A stretch of DNA of 64,000 nt, from positions 5,146,001 to 5,210,000 of the forward strand of contig OY783221.1 in assembly GCA_963678705.1 (NCBI GenBank), given 5' to 3'. The notes beneath the pieces were generated by a model. It was not told where the DNA came from, did not search any database, and saw only the letters and a list, made by a program, of their open reading frames with translations. The stretch's first letter is position 1. Each line of letters begins with the position of its first letter. Source of the stretch: Panorpa germanica. Lineage: Eukaryota; Arthropoda; Insecta; Mecoptera; Panorpidae. A program made the position numbers and the translations under genes. This document shows, in pieces, positions 45,012 through 57,103 of this stretch.

Positions 45012-45624
45012 AATCGGCTTCTGGTCTCATTTTTTACAGGTCGATTTTTCAATTGTTGATTGAAATTGATGTTAATAAATGTGTATTGGCGTGTCTATTT
45101 TATTAAATATCTAAATGTTGACGGAGATATAGCAATTAAAAATTTGAATTGTAGTTTTAGCGCTAGAAATGGTCGGCCATATTTGTATGACGTGAAATGC
45201 ATTTTAACGTCAGTTATTTGTTGAGTAGGTCAGTACTGTGGTAATGTTCTGTAGCTCAATCAAGTCAAGTCAAAGAATAATAAGTTTTTATTTTATTTAA
45301 CCCTGTTACGGACATAATATTGGAATTTTATTGTTCCTTGAAATAGATGTAAATATTATTTGATATTTTAATATATAAATACATATAGCAGAGATTTATG
45401 AGCTGTAAGGTTGGCAGCGGTTGTGATGTCACATGCATTTGGAATGTGTACAACGTTGAAACCCTTTAATAATTAAAGGAAAAAAATGTCTTTTTTAATT
45501 GTTAATATCTCCTTAAATATAAGCAGTTATTAAAAAATAATTGAACATTTGAGGTTCTAGCAACCCACTTTATCAATATATAGTACAGTTTTATAGAAAT
45601 TAAGACATAGGACACAAGCTCATT
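45012..45624 (+). mobile_element. family A element, copy 4 (613 bp)
   Basis: The left end is AATCGGCTTCTGGTCTCATT (mutated) and the right end GACACAAGCTCATT. The internal order is the same as in copy 2, with small deletions (CTGTTGGTAGTCAAATA lost, and GTAACCTCACACAAGGA replaced by GCAGCGG). Non-coding. Confidence 0.87.
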
Positions 45625-46187
45625 GAAGTTTCATTTATTCTATTGACTTATATGTTATATTTTTATGTGTATTTTTTAAATATCTCTTAATTAGCAGCGC
45701 TTCCTAAGCATTTGTTGTGCTGTAAATATGTTGCCTTCTATTTTGATGTTTAGATTTACAAAACTAAATTCAGGAAATTTACCATCAGTGCTTACATAAC
45801 TCCGCGTCATCTCAAATTATCATTTAATCGTTATAATTTGATATAGCTTGACACGTTTCTTGTTTTTGCAGATGTGTTAGTCTTAACAAAACAAAAGGAC
45901 GTATTATATTAGCTCCCTCCGTAAGAAAAGAATTAGAAAACATCTTAAGAGTTGAAGGGAATCTGTTGTCAGAAGGGCTGCGGTCATAACACCACACCAA
46001 CTAATATAACGCTACGATCAGTTGCTCGAGTATTTGTGTCAACACATTCTTGTTTAGTTTTCCCGGTAAAGAAGCGCACACACTCAAAGTTATTTATATA
46101 ATTGTTTTTGAGGAAACGTAAAGTCATAATTGATTAGTTTCATCTGAAGATGTGCGGAGTGACAGATCTTGAGCTGATGATAGGCTT

Positions 46188-46190
<3 letters not shown>
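45625..46190. other. AT-rich spacer
   Basis: No gene or repeat recognised. Confidence 0.6.

Positions 46191-46258
<68 letters not shown>
46191..46258. repeat. TA microsatellite, 34 units
   Basis: Uninterrupted TA dinucleotide tract of 68 bp. Confidence 0.95.
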
Positions 46259-46259
<1 letters not shown>

Positions 46260-46477
46260 CCAATTAGTAAGAAGAAAAAGATTTTTGAAGGTTCTAGAAT
46301 AAATATATGAGATTATTCTATATATATTTTAGGTGTAGGTGATTAATTTAAAATAATCTTTTGCCAAAATATCAATATTACAGCAAGGTAACCATCAGGA
46401 CTATATTCGGAACAAAAGTTATGTCACCGCATATTTTTATACCTGAGTACTGAATACTTTAAGACAAAAGTAATGTA

Positions 46478-46687
46478 GTTCAAAGTACGAGAGTTCGGCA
46501 GCGACTCATACTTAAAACAAGTTGTGGGGTATAAACTGCTGATATAACTAAAGTGCACTGACTCACTAATATTTCTATGATACGTATAGAAGCGAATAAG
46601 ATAAAATTCATTATCGTATTATAGATGTATACTGCTCTTATAACCTCTTTTAAGTATAAGTCGCCGCCGAATTATCATGCTTAGAAC
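46478..46687 (+). mobile_element. TA-flanked MITE (family E), copy 2
   Basis: GTTCAAAGTACGAGAGTTCG on the left and TTTTAAGTATAAGTCGCCGC, ending CTTAGAAC, on the right, with TA at 46476-46477 and 46688-46689. Matches 12424-12592. Confidence 0.75.
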
Positions 46688-46854
46688 TATAAGAACTTCG
46701 TGCGGTTTTATTTCATTCTCTGACTAGAGCATTTACATTTTTATTTTACTTTCATGAATGGAAGAGCTCCTGTCAAACCCAACAGACATTTTTAATTGGT
46801 CCCATCAATGCTAGAACCTATGAGTTTAACATTTCACTTTCTCTAAACGTCGAT

Positions 46855-47102
46855 GCTAGTAAACATTTTGGAGTCACTTTGCCATTATATTGAAGACCCG
46901 TATGATTGTCATGAAACAATTCATTTACCGTTCATTTTCTCACAGTCGTTCATATTAAATGTCTATTTTATCAGCTACAAATGGCGAAACCACTCCACCT
47001 GTCGGAATACAAATGAAGATAAAGTTGATGCGGACTATATTTGAAGTGCAATAGAGATAGAAACGTCACAAAATAAGACAATTCTCCAAATTGTTTACTG
47101 GG
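46855..47102 (-). mobile_element. family D MITE, copy 2
   Basis: It begins with a CAGT-related GCTAGTAAACATTTTGGAGT and ends CCAAATTGTTTACTGGG. It matches the reverse complement of 4103-4353 over its full length, including CTCCACCTGTCGGAATACAA and ATGAAGATAAAGTTGATGCG. The 63-codon frame across it is incidental. Confidence 0.82.
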
Positions 47103-47798
47103 AAGAACCTAATCTTATTGGCTATTATCTTAAAGACTATATATTTACAATGATATTATCTCAAATATATGACTGTTATATATTATAGTAGTTATATTTA
47201 CATCCAAAATTGCATTGTGCGACAGACATTATAGGAGTTTATTATTTATTCGTAATTGTTGATTGTAAAAAGTAAACAGAGAGTTTACCATTGTAAGTCA
47301 AAAGAAAACATCGCCATTTATTTCTATTGTGTCTGTCTGACCTCTCAGTCATTCTTTACAGGAAACAAGTGATGGTACAACAAGCGATTAATTTGTCATG
47401 CATATTAAGTTTATAGCCCAAACCAACCGAAACTATAAAACTTAGTTATAAAAGTTCATTAGATTTAAAATTGATATTTATTATGTATTATGAACAGTGA
47501 CTAATATTTCATAAGACGAAAAGTAATTATCAAAAGTCATTAACTACCAGTTTTAGTGTTAATTTCTCTCATCTGTAATTAAAATGAGGAAGAGATTATA
47601 GTAAATGAAATTTCTAGAAATGCACAAATGCAATAATACGATTAGCAAGTCAACAAGACAAAAAAAAAGTTGTGTTCATTTATAATTACTGTTATTGTGT
47701 ACTTATTTTTATGCTCATACTAATTGACATAATATTCTTTACATTTTTTATCTGAAATTCGAATGATTGTCAATAATCAAACTGTAAAAAAATGGGCC
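47103..47798. other. AT-rich spacer
   Basis: No gene or repeat recognised. Confidence 0.6.
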
Positions 47799-48009
47799 AA
47801 TGGGAAACGTGCCTGCCTATCTTTTTATTTTTCTTTTTATATTTTAGGAGATATTAATAATTATAAAAGTAATTTTGTCTCTTTATTAAAGTGATTCAAC
47901 GCTATATAAAATTCCAATATATGGTACGTCACATCCGATGATTTGCCGTTTGTTTTATAGAACAGAGATGCATACGAATGTGTGTGTGATACATTATTTA
48001 CGCGGGTTG

Positions 48010-48032
48010 TGTAGCCTATTGCATAGGCTACA
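48010..48032. repeat. perfect 10-bp inverted repeat
   Basis: TGTAGCCTAT, TGC loop, ATAGGCTACA. Confidence 0.9.
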
Positions 48033-48294
48033 GAAGAAGAAAAATAATTCCATTATTTATTACTTCTGTGACATATTAAGCATATCTAAAACATGCGCCA
48101 AACTGAAATTTAAAATTTGTATAGCTATAAAGCTACTCACTAAATTTTACTGTTAATTTAAGACTTTAACTTAAATGTAAGTTTCAGCTTGTGAAATAAA
48201 AATTAAGTAAAAATAGTAATTATTGGAAAATGATGTATATTACCGACGTATGACGCATGTTTTCACAAGTTCAAAATTACATTTAAGGTTTCCA

Positions 48295-48345
48295 CCTTAA
48301 ATTAAAACTAAGAACAGTGAATGGGAATGGGGCTTTACTACCGTC
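48295..48345 (+). repeat. family B MITE end fragment
   Basis: TTAAATTAAAACTAAGAACA then GTGAATGGGAATGGGGCTTTA matches the right end of 40311-40833. Immediately before it is a short palindrome TTAAGGTTTCCACCTTAA. Confidence 0.6.
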
Positions 48346-48448
48346 AACTTTAAATATAAAAAAATAAAAACGTCAATACATATATTAAAATTTATTTCTA
48401 TCGAAAATTAAGAAAACGAACCCTAAAAAATGAGCTGACAAGCCTATT

Positions 48449-49039
48449 CTATGTATGTAAATTTCCGTTATGAGTGCTCAATGACAGTAGAACAGTAAAT
48501 AGAGGTTTGTGGACCTAAGAGGGAATAATATAAGCGACTATCAAAGTAGTAAATAAAATAGTACTGAAAATAAACTGTAACGTATGACCAAACCATACGC
48601 CAAAAATGATTAGCATGCATTCTGAATTGAGGAGCAGCCTTAACCATTCCAAAAAATGATTTCTAGAAATAAAATCATTTCCATCTCCTGTACGTCTCCG
48701 GACATATATCTGTGATGCAAGTTAATTTAAAATCACGTTTACCGTTACCAATATAATAATTATACATTTAATTAGTTTCAGTTATAATAAAAACATTAAA
48801 ACATTTAGTATTTTAATTAAATACTAAATAAAAGGTCATTTAAATGCAGCTCTTTCACAGTTTTACAACTACGATAATAAGATCAGCATCAACATATTAA
48901 ACATTTTTCTGTACTTTAACCTTTTTACCTTTAATTTGTGTAATCTTTTAGATTTAATCTTCATGTAAAACCTTAATACTAAATTAATGAGCTGGGGTGC
49001 TCCCACTCCAGTACTCGAATACTGGAGAATTGCTGGGTA
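48449..49039. other. AT-rich spacer
   Basis: No gene or repeat recognised. Confidence 0.6.
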
Positions 49040-49115
49040 ATAATCATCGCTCAGTGGTTAACTCTGAAGTTGGTAATGCTGCACTCGCTGTAGCGCATTG
49101 GGTAACGACTAGCGA
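49040..49115 (+). repeat. tRNA-like box A sequences, probable SINE relic
   Basis: ATCGCTCAGTGGTTAACTC and, 40 bp on, TGTAGCGCATTGGGTAACG both resemble tRNA box A. No matching box B follows, so this is not a tRNA gene. Confidence 0.35.
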
Positions 49116-50084
49116 CTACTGCTGGAATTATATTGTACTACGACTAGCTGAATGTATGGCTCTCAATCTGTGATTGTACTCTTATAGTCTTATAAATTAT
49201 AAAATCAACCTTACGGTATATCTGTCATAAAACTCATTCATTTCATTGTCTATCTTATATTCAGCTTAGTGTTATACAAATTATGAAGACAGTAAAAATA
49301 TGTCCTAAAATTTAATTGAGTTCTAAAATGGAAATTAAGTTATTGCAACGAATAATTGTGAAACAAATTACCATTATTTAATTATGCCCTTGTGGTAATT
49401 CATATGTTCAATTATTATTTAACACTGTCAACTTTAATTTTGTAATACTATTATAAAATTACAGAGCATCAGATTTAAGTTTTCCAATCTTTAAAAATAT
49501 CTTAAAATTGTCTTGTCAGTTTTACTATATTTATTTTAAAATTAATTTAAAGCAAAATTAATTAAAGCATAATTAATTTAACCTGCATAAAGAATCACAA
49601 AGAAAATTTCATGAAATAAAATACTACACGTAATATTTTCGAATTGTTATGTGAATAAATAACACTATTTGAAATTCAAGATTGCTACCTTGCTACAAGC
49701 TTATTCCAAGGTTTTTTTTCTATTTCTCACATAGAAATTGTAACGTGGTGTGCAAGATTTAACTTGCTATTAAGTGTAATGGTAATACAGAAAGTAGTCA
49801 ATACATTTGATTTAATTAATGAAATTAATGTAAAAAAGGAGAGAAAGCGTATGCGCACTTATATCAGCACACGCTATATCGTAAGGGTTGCTTTAAACCC
49901 TTCCCAACACACTGAAACACAGCTGGTGGCTGTCAGAACACATTTATACGAGTAAACATAACGATACTACTTACCATTGGCTTTTATTGTAAACATAAAA
50001 TGTTAAAGAAATTAATAGTGTAACTATTACAAAATTTATTTCAATATCCTTAGTTTGAGAGACTCCGTTACTTAAGCAGTCTAG
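49116..50084. other. AT-rich spacer with repeat I copy 2
   Basis: It contains the repeat I copy at 49686-49748. The 63-codon frame at 49764-49955 has no recognised motif. Confidence 0.5.
49686..49748 (+). repeat. dispersed repeat I, copy 2
   Basis: ACCTTGCTACAAGCTTATTC, CAAGGTTTTTTTTCTATTTC, then ACATAGAAATTG. The best aligned block is ACAAGCT..TTCCAAGGTT. Confidence 0.6.
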
Positions 50085-50150
50085 CTGTGCTTCTATTCAT
50101 CCAACCAGGCAACGAGGCATCGAACCATCGACCACATTACAGGGACAATG
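50085..50150 (-). repeat. tRNA-derived SINE head fragment
   Basis: The minus strand has ATGGTTCGATGCCTC, an exact match to the box B pattern GGTTCRANNCC. Box A and an acceptor stem are not recognisable. Confidence 0.4.
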
Positions 50151-50559
50151 AAATAATAATTACCTTTGTGCATAAACTATAACAACAATGGTATATACTT
50201 GTACATATATACATATAAGACATTCGTTGTATTGTTCACTTTTATTATAATGCTATCCCGACATTTATTACACCCGACTAATAACAATGAATGATTTACG
50301 TATACAAAACTCTGATTCATGAACTCATAAAATGGGAATTAGCACCTAATTCCAAAACTAATTATGGCTAATGCCCTACGAATGTATCATTCGAAATTTA
50401 GATGTTATATTACTTGTAATATTCTCTATTTGAAAATCATTTTATGATATTAATAAGTATAAATGTTGATAGAACTGGTGCGAGTGTCTTTCTCAAATAA
50501 TATTTGCAAGAAAACTGTCTTTAGATAAAGTAGTTTGCTAAACTTTTCCTATTAGGTAG
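50151..50559. other. AT-rich spacer
   Basis: No gene or repeat recognised. Confidence 0.6.
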
Positions 50560-50832
50560 TGTCTAACGCACCAATCAATAAGTTCGTAGGATGATATATA
50601 TATAGATGGCGCCACTATGGACAAACCTATATGATTCATATTTTTAAATAGTACCAACCTTCTAACGATATGTGTCAAAATTTCATGACATTCCGATCAT
50701 TATTTTACGAGTTACAGAAGTATTAGTGAGGCTAATTTTGTAATCTGCAAGACAGTGGAAAAATTTGAATTTTGTGTGTTGATAAAATATTGCCTTCTAA
50801 TGGGAAAACATACCGAATTCAAAAAACACTTG
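50560..50832 (+). mobile_element. mariner element, 5' end and transposase N-terminus
   Basis: ATCAATAAGTTCGTAGGATG, then AGATGGCGCCACTATGGACA, is a mariner-type 5' region, followed by a leader and at 50755 a frame encoding VEKFEFCVLIKYCLLMGKHT EFKKH, the N-terminus of a mariner-family transposase (usually MxKFxFRVLIKHxFLMGKxT). The start codon is GTG where ATG is expected. About 26 codons remain before the sequence leaves the family and enters a family E MITE fragment. The catalytic D,D34D domain is absent. The related end at 43.6 kb is inverted. Confidence 0.7.
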
Positions 50833-50860
50833 TCAATTAAATCTAATTTTCTTTATATTG

Positions 50861-50938
50861 TATATAGAAACGAATAAGATAATATGCACTATCACATCGT
50901 AGATTTATTCTGCACCGCCAAAGTCTCCGTATTTGAAC
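50861..50938 (+). mobile_element. family E MITE, partial copy 3
   Basis: TATATAGAAACGAATAAGAT and CATCGTAGATTTATTCTGC align with the interior of copy 2, and the right end TATTTGAAC is followed by TA. The left end is missing. Confidence 0.6.
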
Positions 50939-52807
50939 TATATAACACGATACAATTTACATTGTTTATTTATTATAATTTCCAAAGTAAGTATTCGAAT
51001 CCGGTTCTAGTGTATAACCAGTACAAATATCAGGAGTGTATTTAAAATCCGTTGTCATAACCTTATAAACTTATTCGTATGCACAGGCTTAGTATAAAGA
51101 TGACAGTAAATCATTTGATGAAATTTCTTGGTGGTGTAATTCCGCTGTTGGGTAGAGAAGGACTCATTCGGCTGCTAAGTAGAAAAGGTGCTGTTATTCT
51201 TGGCATGTTATCTCGCTACCACTTTTTCGATGCCAAGCTCTTAAGTCTGATAAGCTTATGCGTTGTTCACATAAGTGTCCACAAAACGTCCAAACCGAAG
51301 TAACATGTAACTAAACATATCGGAATATTTCGTCGGTACAACGTAATCAGTTAGGCAGTTTTATATGTAAATAAATAAAAGTTTATTCAATCCTTTAATA
51401 TTTGGGTGTGGTTTAAAATGAAACCATAAAAGTCCATAACGTCAACTTATGATTGAAAATATATAAATGTTTGATGTCGCTTATTTGTGTCGCACTGGTG
51501 TGGCCAATACTTTACACAATAAAACTAAACATATGTAAAAGTAAACATAGCGAAAACTAATTTAATATAAAAGTAATAGCACATAAACAGAACATCAGAT
51601 CGAAGTAGAAAGTAAAGAATGAGGTGAGCTATAATATAGAACGTATCTCTAGTCTAACAAATAGAGAAATAAATGATAGGTATACTATACCAGTTATATA
51701 ATGCATATACCTTCATACATATGTATTCTAGTATGATACTCGCTTTACAAGAATGTCCGTTTTCAAACATCCCAATATGAATTCCCTAAATATCTTTAAA
51801 CTCCAGAGGAAATTCACTTGATATACTTGCAACACATACATACACCGATATATACATTCATACACGTACAATTCGTACTTACTCAACAGCAGCAGTAGAA
51901 CTGAACATTGTACCTAGGTACTAGCACTTCCGAGAAGAATAAAGCAAAATATCTCCGGTCTAGCATGATGTTCCAAAGCGCAAAGCGTCTTCTCTAGTCG
52001 TGTCTCCCTCAGACTCAGTCCCTCCTGACGCCTTTTCAAACAAACAAACAAACAAACATATAATAAAAAGTCTACTACTAGACACCCAAGAGAGCCGTCG
52101 CAAACAGTTCTAAAAGTGACGCAAATATATGTATAATATAGATAAAAAAATATAAGGCATTTTGGCATATGCTGTTTGGAATTTTGTAACGGAATGTTGA
52201 ATCGTAAGGAAAAAGTATGATGTCGAAAAATATCGGTAATGGAATTCTCTAGAGATGACTACAATACAATGTCTTAAAGGATAGCAAGTTCCTTTTGAAA
52301 ATAGCAAACTAGTATTTGTAGAAAACCAACGAATATCTAAATATACTTTACTATGAATTAATATTAGCATATGAACTAAATGTATGCATTTCTATTGCTT
52401 GTTCTGTGTGTTCAGATTTGCATAGTTGAAGCAATGTCTATCTTATTTCATAAAATGTTATACAGTTTATATTATACTACAGTATAATCTATTGTTGACT
52501 CAAAAGCTGAGAGTTAAACTGTAGTCACAGAAGACAAACTTTAACTAAACTCTAAAGTTCCAAAGAAAGCTGAAAGATAATATAATACAGAGTTTAGATA
52601 TAATATTAAACAAATTTGGCAATCAATTTATAGTCTATTCAAGTTTAAATTAATGACGGGAGAAGATAGTCGTAACTCCAGTGTGTGCCACAAGCATAAA
52701 GAAAAAACTTAAAGCTAGTTTACAATTTTTTTTAAATTTTTGGCTCACATTTTCTTTGAACTCATGTCCTAACCTACTTTATAATTTTATAGCTATTTAA
52801 AAGCCTT
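50939..52807. other. spacer, no gene called
   Basis: A 74-codon plus-strand frame at 51079-51303 contains NHLMKFLGGVIPLLGREGLI, which looks somewhat protein-like, but no family was recognised. A CAAA tetranucleotide array lies at 52036-52057. Otherwise nothing seen. Confidence 0.45.
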
Positions 52808-52895
52808 TAATTCTTAGAAAGGAGTATTCTTAAGATTCTATAATCCTTAAAAGGGTCTTTTTTAAAAGTTTTATGTTTATGTTAATGGGCAAATC
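52808..52895 (+). repeat. dispersed repeat G, copy 2
   Basis: TAATCCTTAAAAGGGTCTTT and AGTTTTATGTTTATGTTAAT match 8801-8886. Confidence 0.6.
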
Positions 52896-55266
52896 CATAC
52901 AATAAGTAATAAAGCGTTGTATATTATGTCAAATTGTTTACCTGATATGTAACTTTTGTTATGTTAGATATACCTTAAATTAGATATAACAGTGTTTAGT
53001 AGGTAATATATTTGCAACGACATAATTCAAATTCAGGGAGAAATAAATCCAGAATTAGAATGCAAATCGCTCTCAGTTTTATCACGCACTCCATCAATTA
53101 TGAATATCCCAAAATAAACATTTTGTATTTACGATTCACATATCTTTTTTTTGTTGTTCTATTTCTATATTCTCCATCAATATTCTGTTATAACAGTATC
53201 TTTTGAAACTCATTTATAAAACCAATAATTGCGTTTTACTTAATGTTTTGATGTCATCAGTCAGACTGGAGATTTTTATTGACGGCTTCTGTCACTCAAA
53301 ATCGGGCGTCGGTTCGACATGACCATATGCCGTGTTATTGATGATATAGATTAGTTCTATTATTTATATAAAATTTCAACAAGTCATTTTCAGTTATACA
53401 TAAACTGTTTTAGCTTTAGTGAATGATATACATTTCTTTATTTAATCTATTTTTAATTAGCAATGAGTATAACATATACTTCATTATTTCTTCAAATAAT
53501 AATTATTGTAGTTTATATTTCATGAGAAAAACACGTTAATATTATAAATTATTTTTTGATAAAATATAACAACTTTGATTTAAAATCATTGCAAAAAAAG
53601 TTATTGACAGTTTAATGTTGTGAACGGAGCTATTCCAATTAGTTACATTTTTTTCTTTAAGTTGGCATTAGTTATGTTGCATAGCAGTTATGGCATGTAC
53701 ATTGCATAATTGTTATTATTATTTATTAATATAATAAAATATAATGCGTGGTTTTGAATTAAAATGTTCTTTAAACATAATTAAACATTAACTAATTAGT
53801 TTAAGAAAATCTTTATAGTAACTTTGTTCTCCTTTCATTTGTAAATTAGTAAATTAAGTTACAACGTAACACAGTGACATTTGTATTCTTTTCATATGCA
53901 AAAAAAATGAATAATAAGACGTAATACCATACTTTAACATGAAAATTATATAATTCAATTTATTAAATATATCGAAATCTATCAGTTTCGATACGTTTAT
54001 GTTTATCCTTTTATATTTCACTTTCATCAAAAAGTAGGGTTATGTTTCAGTGGTATTTTATATTACATTAATGAAATCTGCGAAATTAATTTAGACACGT
54101 AACTGAGATATTAAATCAAGGACCTTTGTATATAATACATTAACAATAACAAATATTACCAGCTAATTTGAAGTATGTGGATACAAATTAATGAACTTTA
54201 ACCGGCATATAGTATTCCACAAAATCAAATTCCAGAGAATGTTGCTAGTTTATATTATTCAAGTATTTGATTAGGTGCTAATTAAACATTATTGTTTGTG
54301 TATGTTTTTATAAATATTGTGTGCTGACTATATTCTGGACTGATAAAAGTGTTACGTTTGTTTTGACATTTAAGTGTTTGTGTATTAGAAGAAGTCCAAC
54401 AAAGATACTGCCACCGCTCAACAGATGCTAGTGAAGATGTCCACCTATGCAAAGGTAACAAATAAGACAAATTATTTTGCATGAAATATTGAACTGCAAT
54501 AACAAGTTAATATTATTTGTTGTTGAAATTATTGTGTTAACACATGCAATAAATATTTCAGCACTTTGTTTTATAATACTTCGCTATATATATTATTATT
54601 GCTAAAATATTATTAGGTTAATTAAAATTGAAGCAGTAGTGTCACTGTAGATCACAATAGAATAACATTGCATTATATAGTACTCCTTATATTCTTAAGT
54701 CTTTAAAATATAAGTCTTAAAAGCTACATAACAACAAATTTATGATTTAATCAGGTGATTTCTTTACTCAACTAGTTTCATTAAAATTATTATTTGTAAT
54801 GAAACACCAAGTAATAATTGTGAATAATGAATACTTTGAATAATTTTATTTTAAAGTACTTCATTCAGTTTGAAATATATAATTTCCGTTTCATTTTATT
54901 TTAAGTTAAATGAAGTCATATTGTTTTTTATAAAATCTCTGAAGTATTTTTAGACATTAGCGATAATGGTTCTGTTGATGCATTGTGATTATCCGTTCAT
55001 CTCTCTTCGTGTATGAGAAGATGGTAGACGGTAGGACCATGAAACTAAAGCAATGGTGCACAAGATATGGTTTAAGTGGTCCTTCCTAATATAATATATC
55101 TGATATGTTTTATAATTTAGGTGTAACATTAACATAAATAGTGGAAATGCATACGCGTTCCCATTTCCACTCTTAATAAGGCAAATGAGTTTGATGCTAG
55201 TAGTGCGAATTTATGAACGCTTACTTCAAATGAGTACCGCTTCTTCACGTGCTCTGTTTAGAATAT
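52896..55266. other. AT-rich spacer
   Basis: CGTCGGTTCGACATGACC near 53310 is box-B-like and could be a SINE relic. No other structure was recognised and no gene is called. Confidence 0.5.
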
Positions 55267-55453
55267 AATGGGCTTGTGTCCTCATTTTTTAGTGGTCGAT
55301 TTTTCAATTGTTGATTGAAATTGATGTTAATAAATACACATTTATGGCGTGCCTATTTTATTAAATATCTAAATATTGACGGAGATATAGCAATTAAAAG
55401 TTTGAATTGTAGTTTTAGCGCTAGAAATGGTCGGCCATATTTGTATGACGTGA
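55267..55453 (+). mobile_element. family A element, copy 5, truncated
   Basis: The left 187 bp of family A (AATGGGCTTGTGTCCTCATT through GGTCGGCCATATTTGTATGA CGTGAA) are present and close to copies 2 and 4, then the sequence changes abruptly to unrelated DNA at about 55453. The right part is missing. Confidence 0.85.
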
Positions 55454-56329
55454 ATGTCGACGTATTTTTTTATTATTATTCATGAGGTGTTTAATATCAG
55501 TCTAAAGGGCAACGCAGAAAAGTTATATAGAAGTGAAAAAGACAATAATTGAACGTTTCTGACTTATCTATTTTCAAAGAGGTATAATGTATACAAGGGG
55601 TGTGCAACACTGATAGGATTGTATAGAATAGAGCGCACAACATGGAACTAGGCTTACGCTTTTCATTTTGCATCACAGCACAGCACGGCACAGACAGACT
55701 CCTATAGTTTCAATTGCCATCTCGTACAAAGCAGAACGTGGTGGAGAAGGACATCACCATTGCTGTTTAACTAATGGTTGTTAAGCGTGGAGAATGCACA
55801 TTGCACATTGCACACTGCACACTGCACAGTGCACAGACTGGTAGCTCTTCAAATAGTAATCATGACAAATAGCTGACAACGTTTGCATTTGCAGCATTAC
55901 AGCTTATTAGAGAGATGTATACTACCGCAATGAAATCACTTAGACCGTCTAAGTACTTAAAAAAAAATTAATACTATTTATGGGAATATTTGTTTTTGTA
56001 TTAGAATAATTGAAATACGTGTAAATACATTTTAAGTAGTCATGTACATCTTGTTTCTTCTAATAGATGCATTTTATATTTGTTGCTATGATGTTAATCT
56101 TCATTTTAATATATTTACAACATTCTTAATTTATTTAAAGAGCTTGAAATAAAATAATTAATTCATTTGTTTCTCAATTTAAAACATTGTAGATTTTTGT
56201 ATTGCAATTCTGAGTTAAGCAAGGATCTAATCTTGTCTTCTCAATATTTTATAGTAGTTTAATATCTATTTCAAAATGAGTCTTCCAGTTACACCTGATA
56301 CAACCTGATATATGTAGGCGTTGTCTTGG
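55454..56329. other. spacer with a 7-bp tandem repeat
   Basis: The 64-codon minus-strand frame at 55497-55691 has no recognisable motif. The only structure is the TGCACA array. Confidence 0.5.
55795..55836. repeat. 7-bp tandem repeat, six units
   Basis: TGCACAT twice, TGCACAC twice, TGCACAG twice. The paired change of the last base suggests stepwise duplication. Confidence 0.95.
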
Positions 56330-56456
56330 CGCTACAATGTTTGTAGAGCCTCCTTTAAGATTTCTTTCAATTATTTGTTGTTGGCTGTCTTCCTCTTCTT
56401 TATTTCCATTCCTCATCTTCCTTAAGTCTTCTTCTACTTGCTTTTTCCATCTCGCT
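56330..56456 (-). pseudogene. RTE-like non-LTR retrotransposon C-terminus relic
   Basis: The minus-strand frame encodes ARWKKQVEEDLRKMRNGN and then an acidic, glutamine-rich stretch and ILKGGSTNIV-like end. The RWxxQVEEDLRKM block is the same signature as at 5.9-6.2 kb. The following WRxxAxDRxxWR block is blurred, so this copy is more decayed. Confidence 0.55.
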
Positions 56457-57103
56457 ATAGGTAGTTCTTACCCATTTGCATCCCCTGAGTTATTGGATAC
56501 ACTAATACGTATATTTAAGCTTTATTTATCATAAAGAAAATACTGTTTACATAAGAAATGTTATCTAATGTAAATGTTTCGTGATATTTTGACTATTTTG
56601 AATGTGTGTTAATTATTTTCTTCACCTTTTGTCTTTCGTTTCACAATGAATTCTACACCCAAATCAAATTCAATACCTTCACATTTCGTCGTTCAGTTTT
56701 GCAGTTAATATTAATGTCTCAATGCAGATTTGATTTCGTTGAATGCGGTGTCGTACTAATACTTATTCAATACTGAACCACTCCTTCTTCGTTTTCCACC
56801 TTCCACCCACTTGTGCTCTAGTGGGATATTACAAACATCTCACACTCCTCTCCTGTCCATGCTTATATTTTCACAAAAGCTACCATTAATTTGTTGAGAT
56901 ATTCTCGTGCCAGCGTCAAGGTATTTCACTTTTTTGTCACTCTGACTTGAGCGCCAACATCAGCACCAGCGCCACACCACGGTACTAGATCTGCATACAA
57001 TTCCATTTCATTTCGTTTTTACATTTTATATTTACGTTTTTATTTTTTTAGAATTCAGATTTTTTATTTTATTTTTCGTACTCCTCGTGTCTGCATTGAA
57101 AAC
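56457..57103. other. spacer
   Basis: No gene or repeat recognised. Confidence 0.55.

Larger units (their letters stand above)
47799..48448 (-). mobile_element. old family A copy with replaced interior (copy 6)
   Basis: The first ~140 bp (AATGGGAAACGTGCCTGCCT, GAGATATTAATAATTATAAA, TTTTGTCTCTTTATTAAAG) and the last ~108 bp (AACGTCAATACATATATTAA, CCCTAAAAAATGAGCTGACA, AGCCTATT) match the two ends of family A in reverse orientation, at the expected total length. The middle (about 47941-48340) does not match other copies and contains a family B end and a strong palindrome. It may be a nested insertion or a diverged subfamily. Confidence 0.6.

Noticed and set aside
49040-50150. tRNA genes suggested by box A or box B matches
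   Set aside because: Only one box is present in each case and no acceptor or anticodon stem can be formed; SINE relics explain them better.
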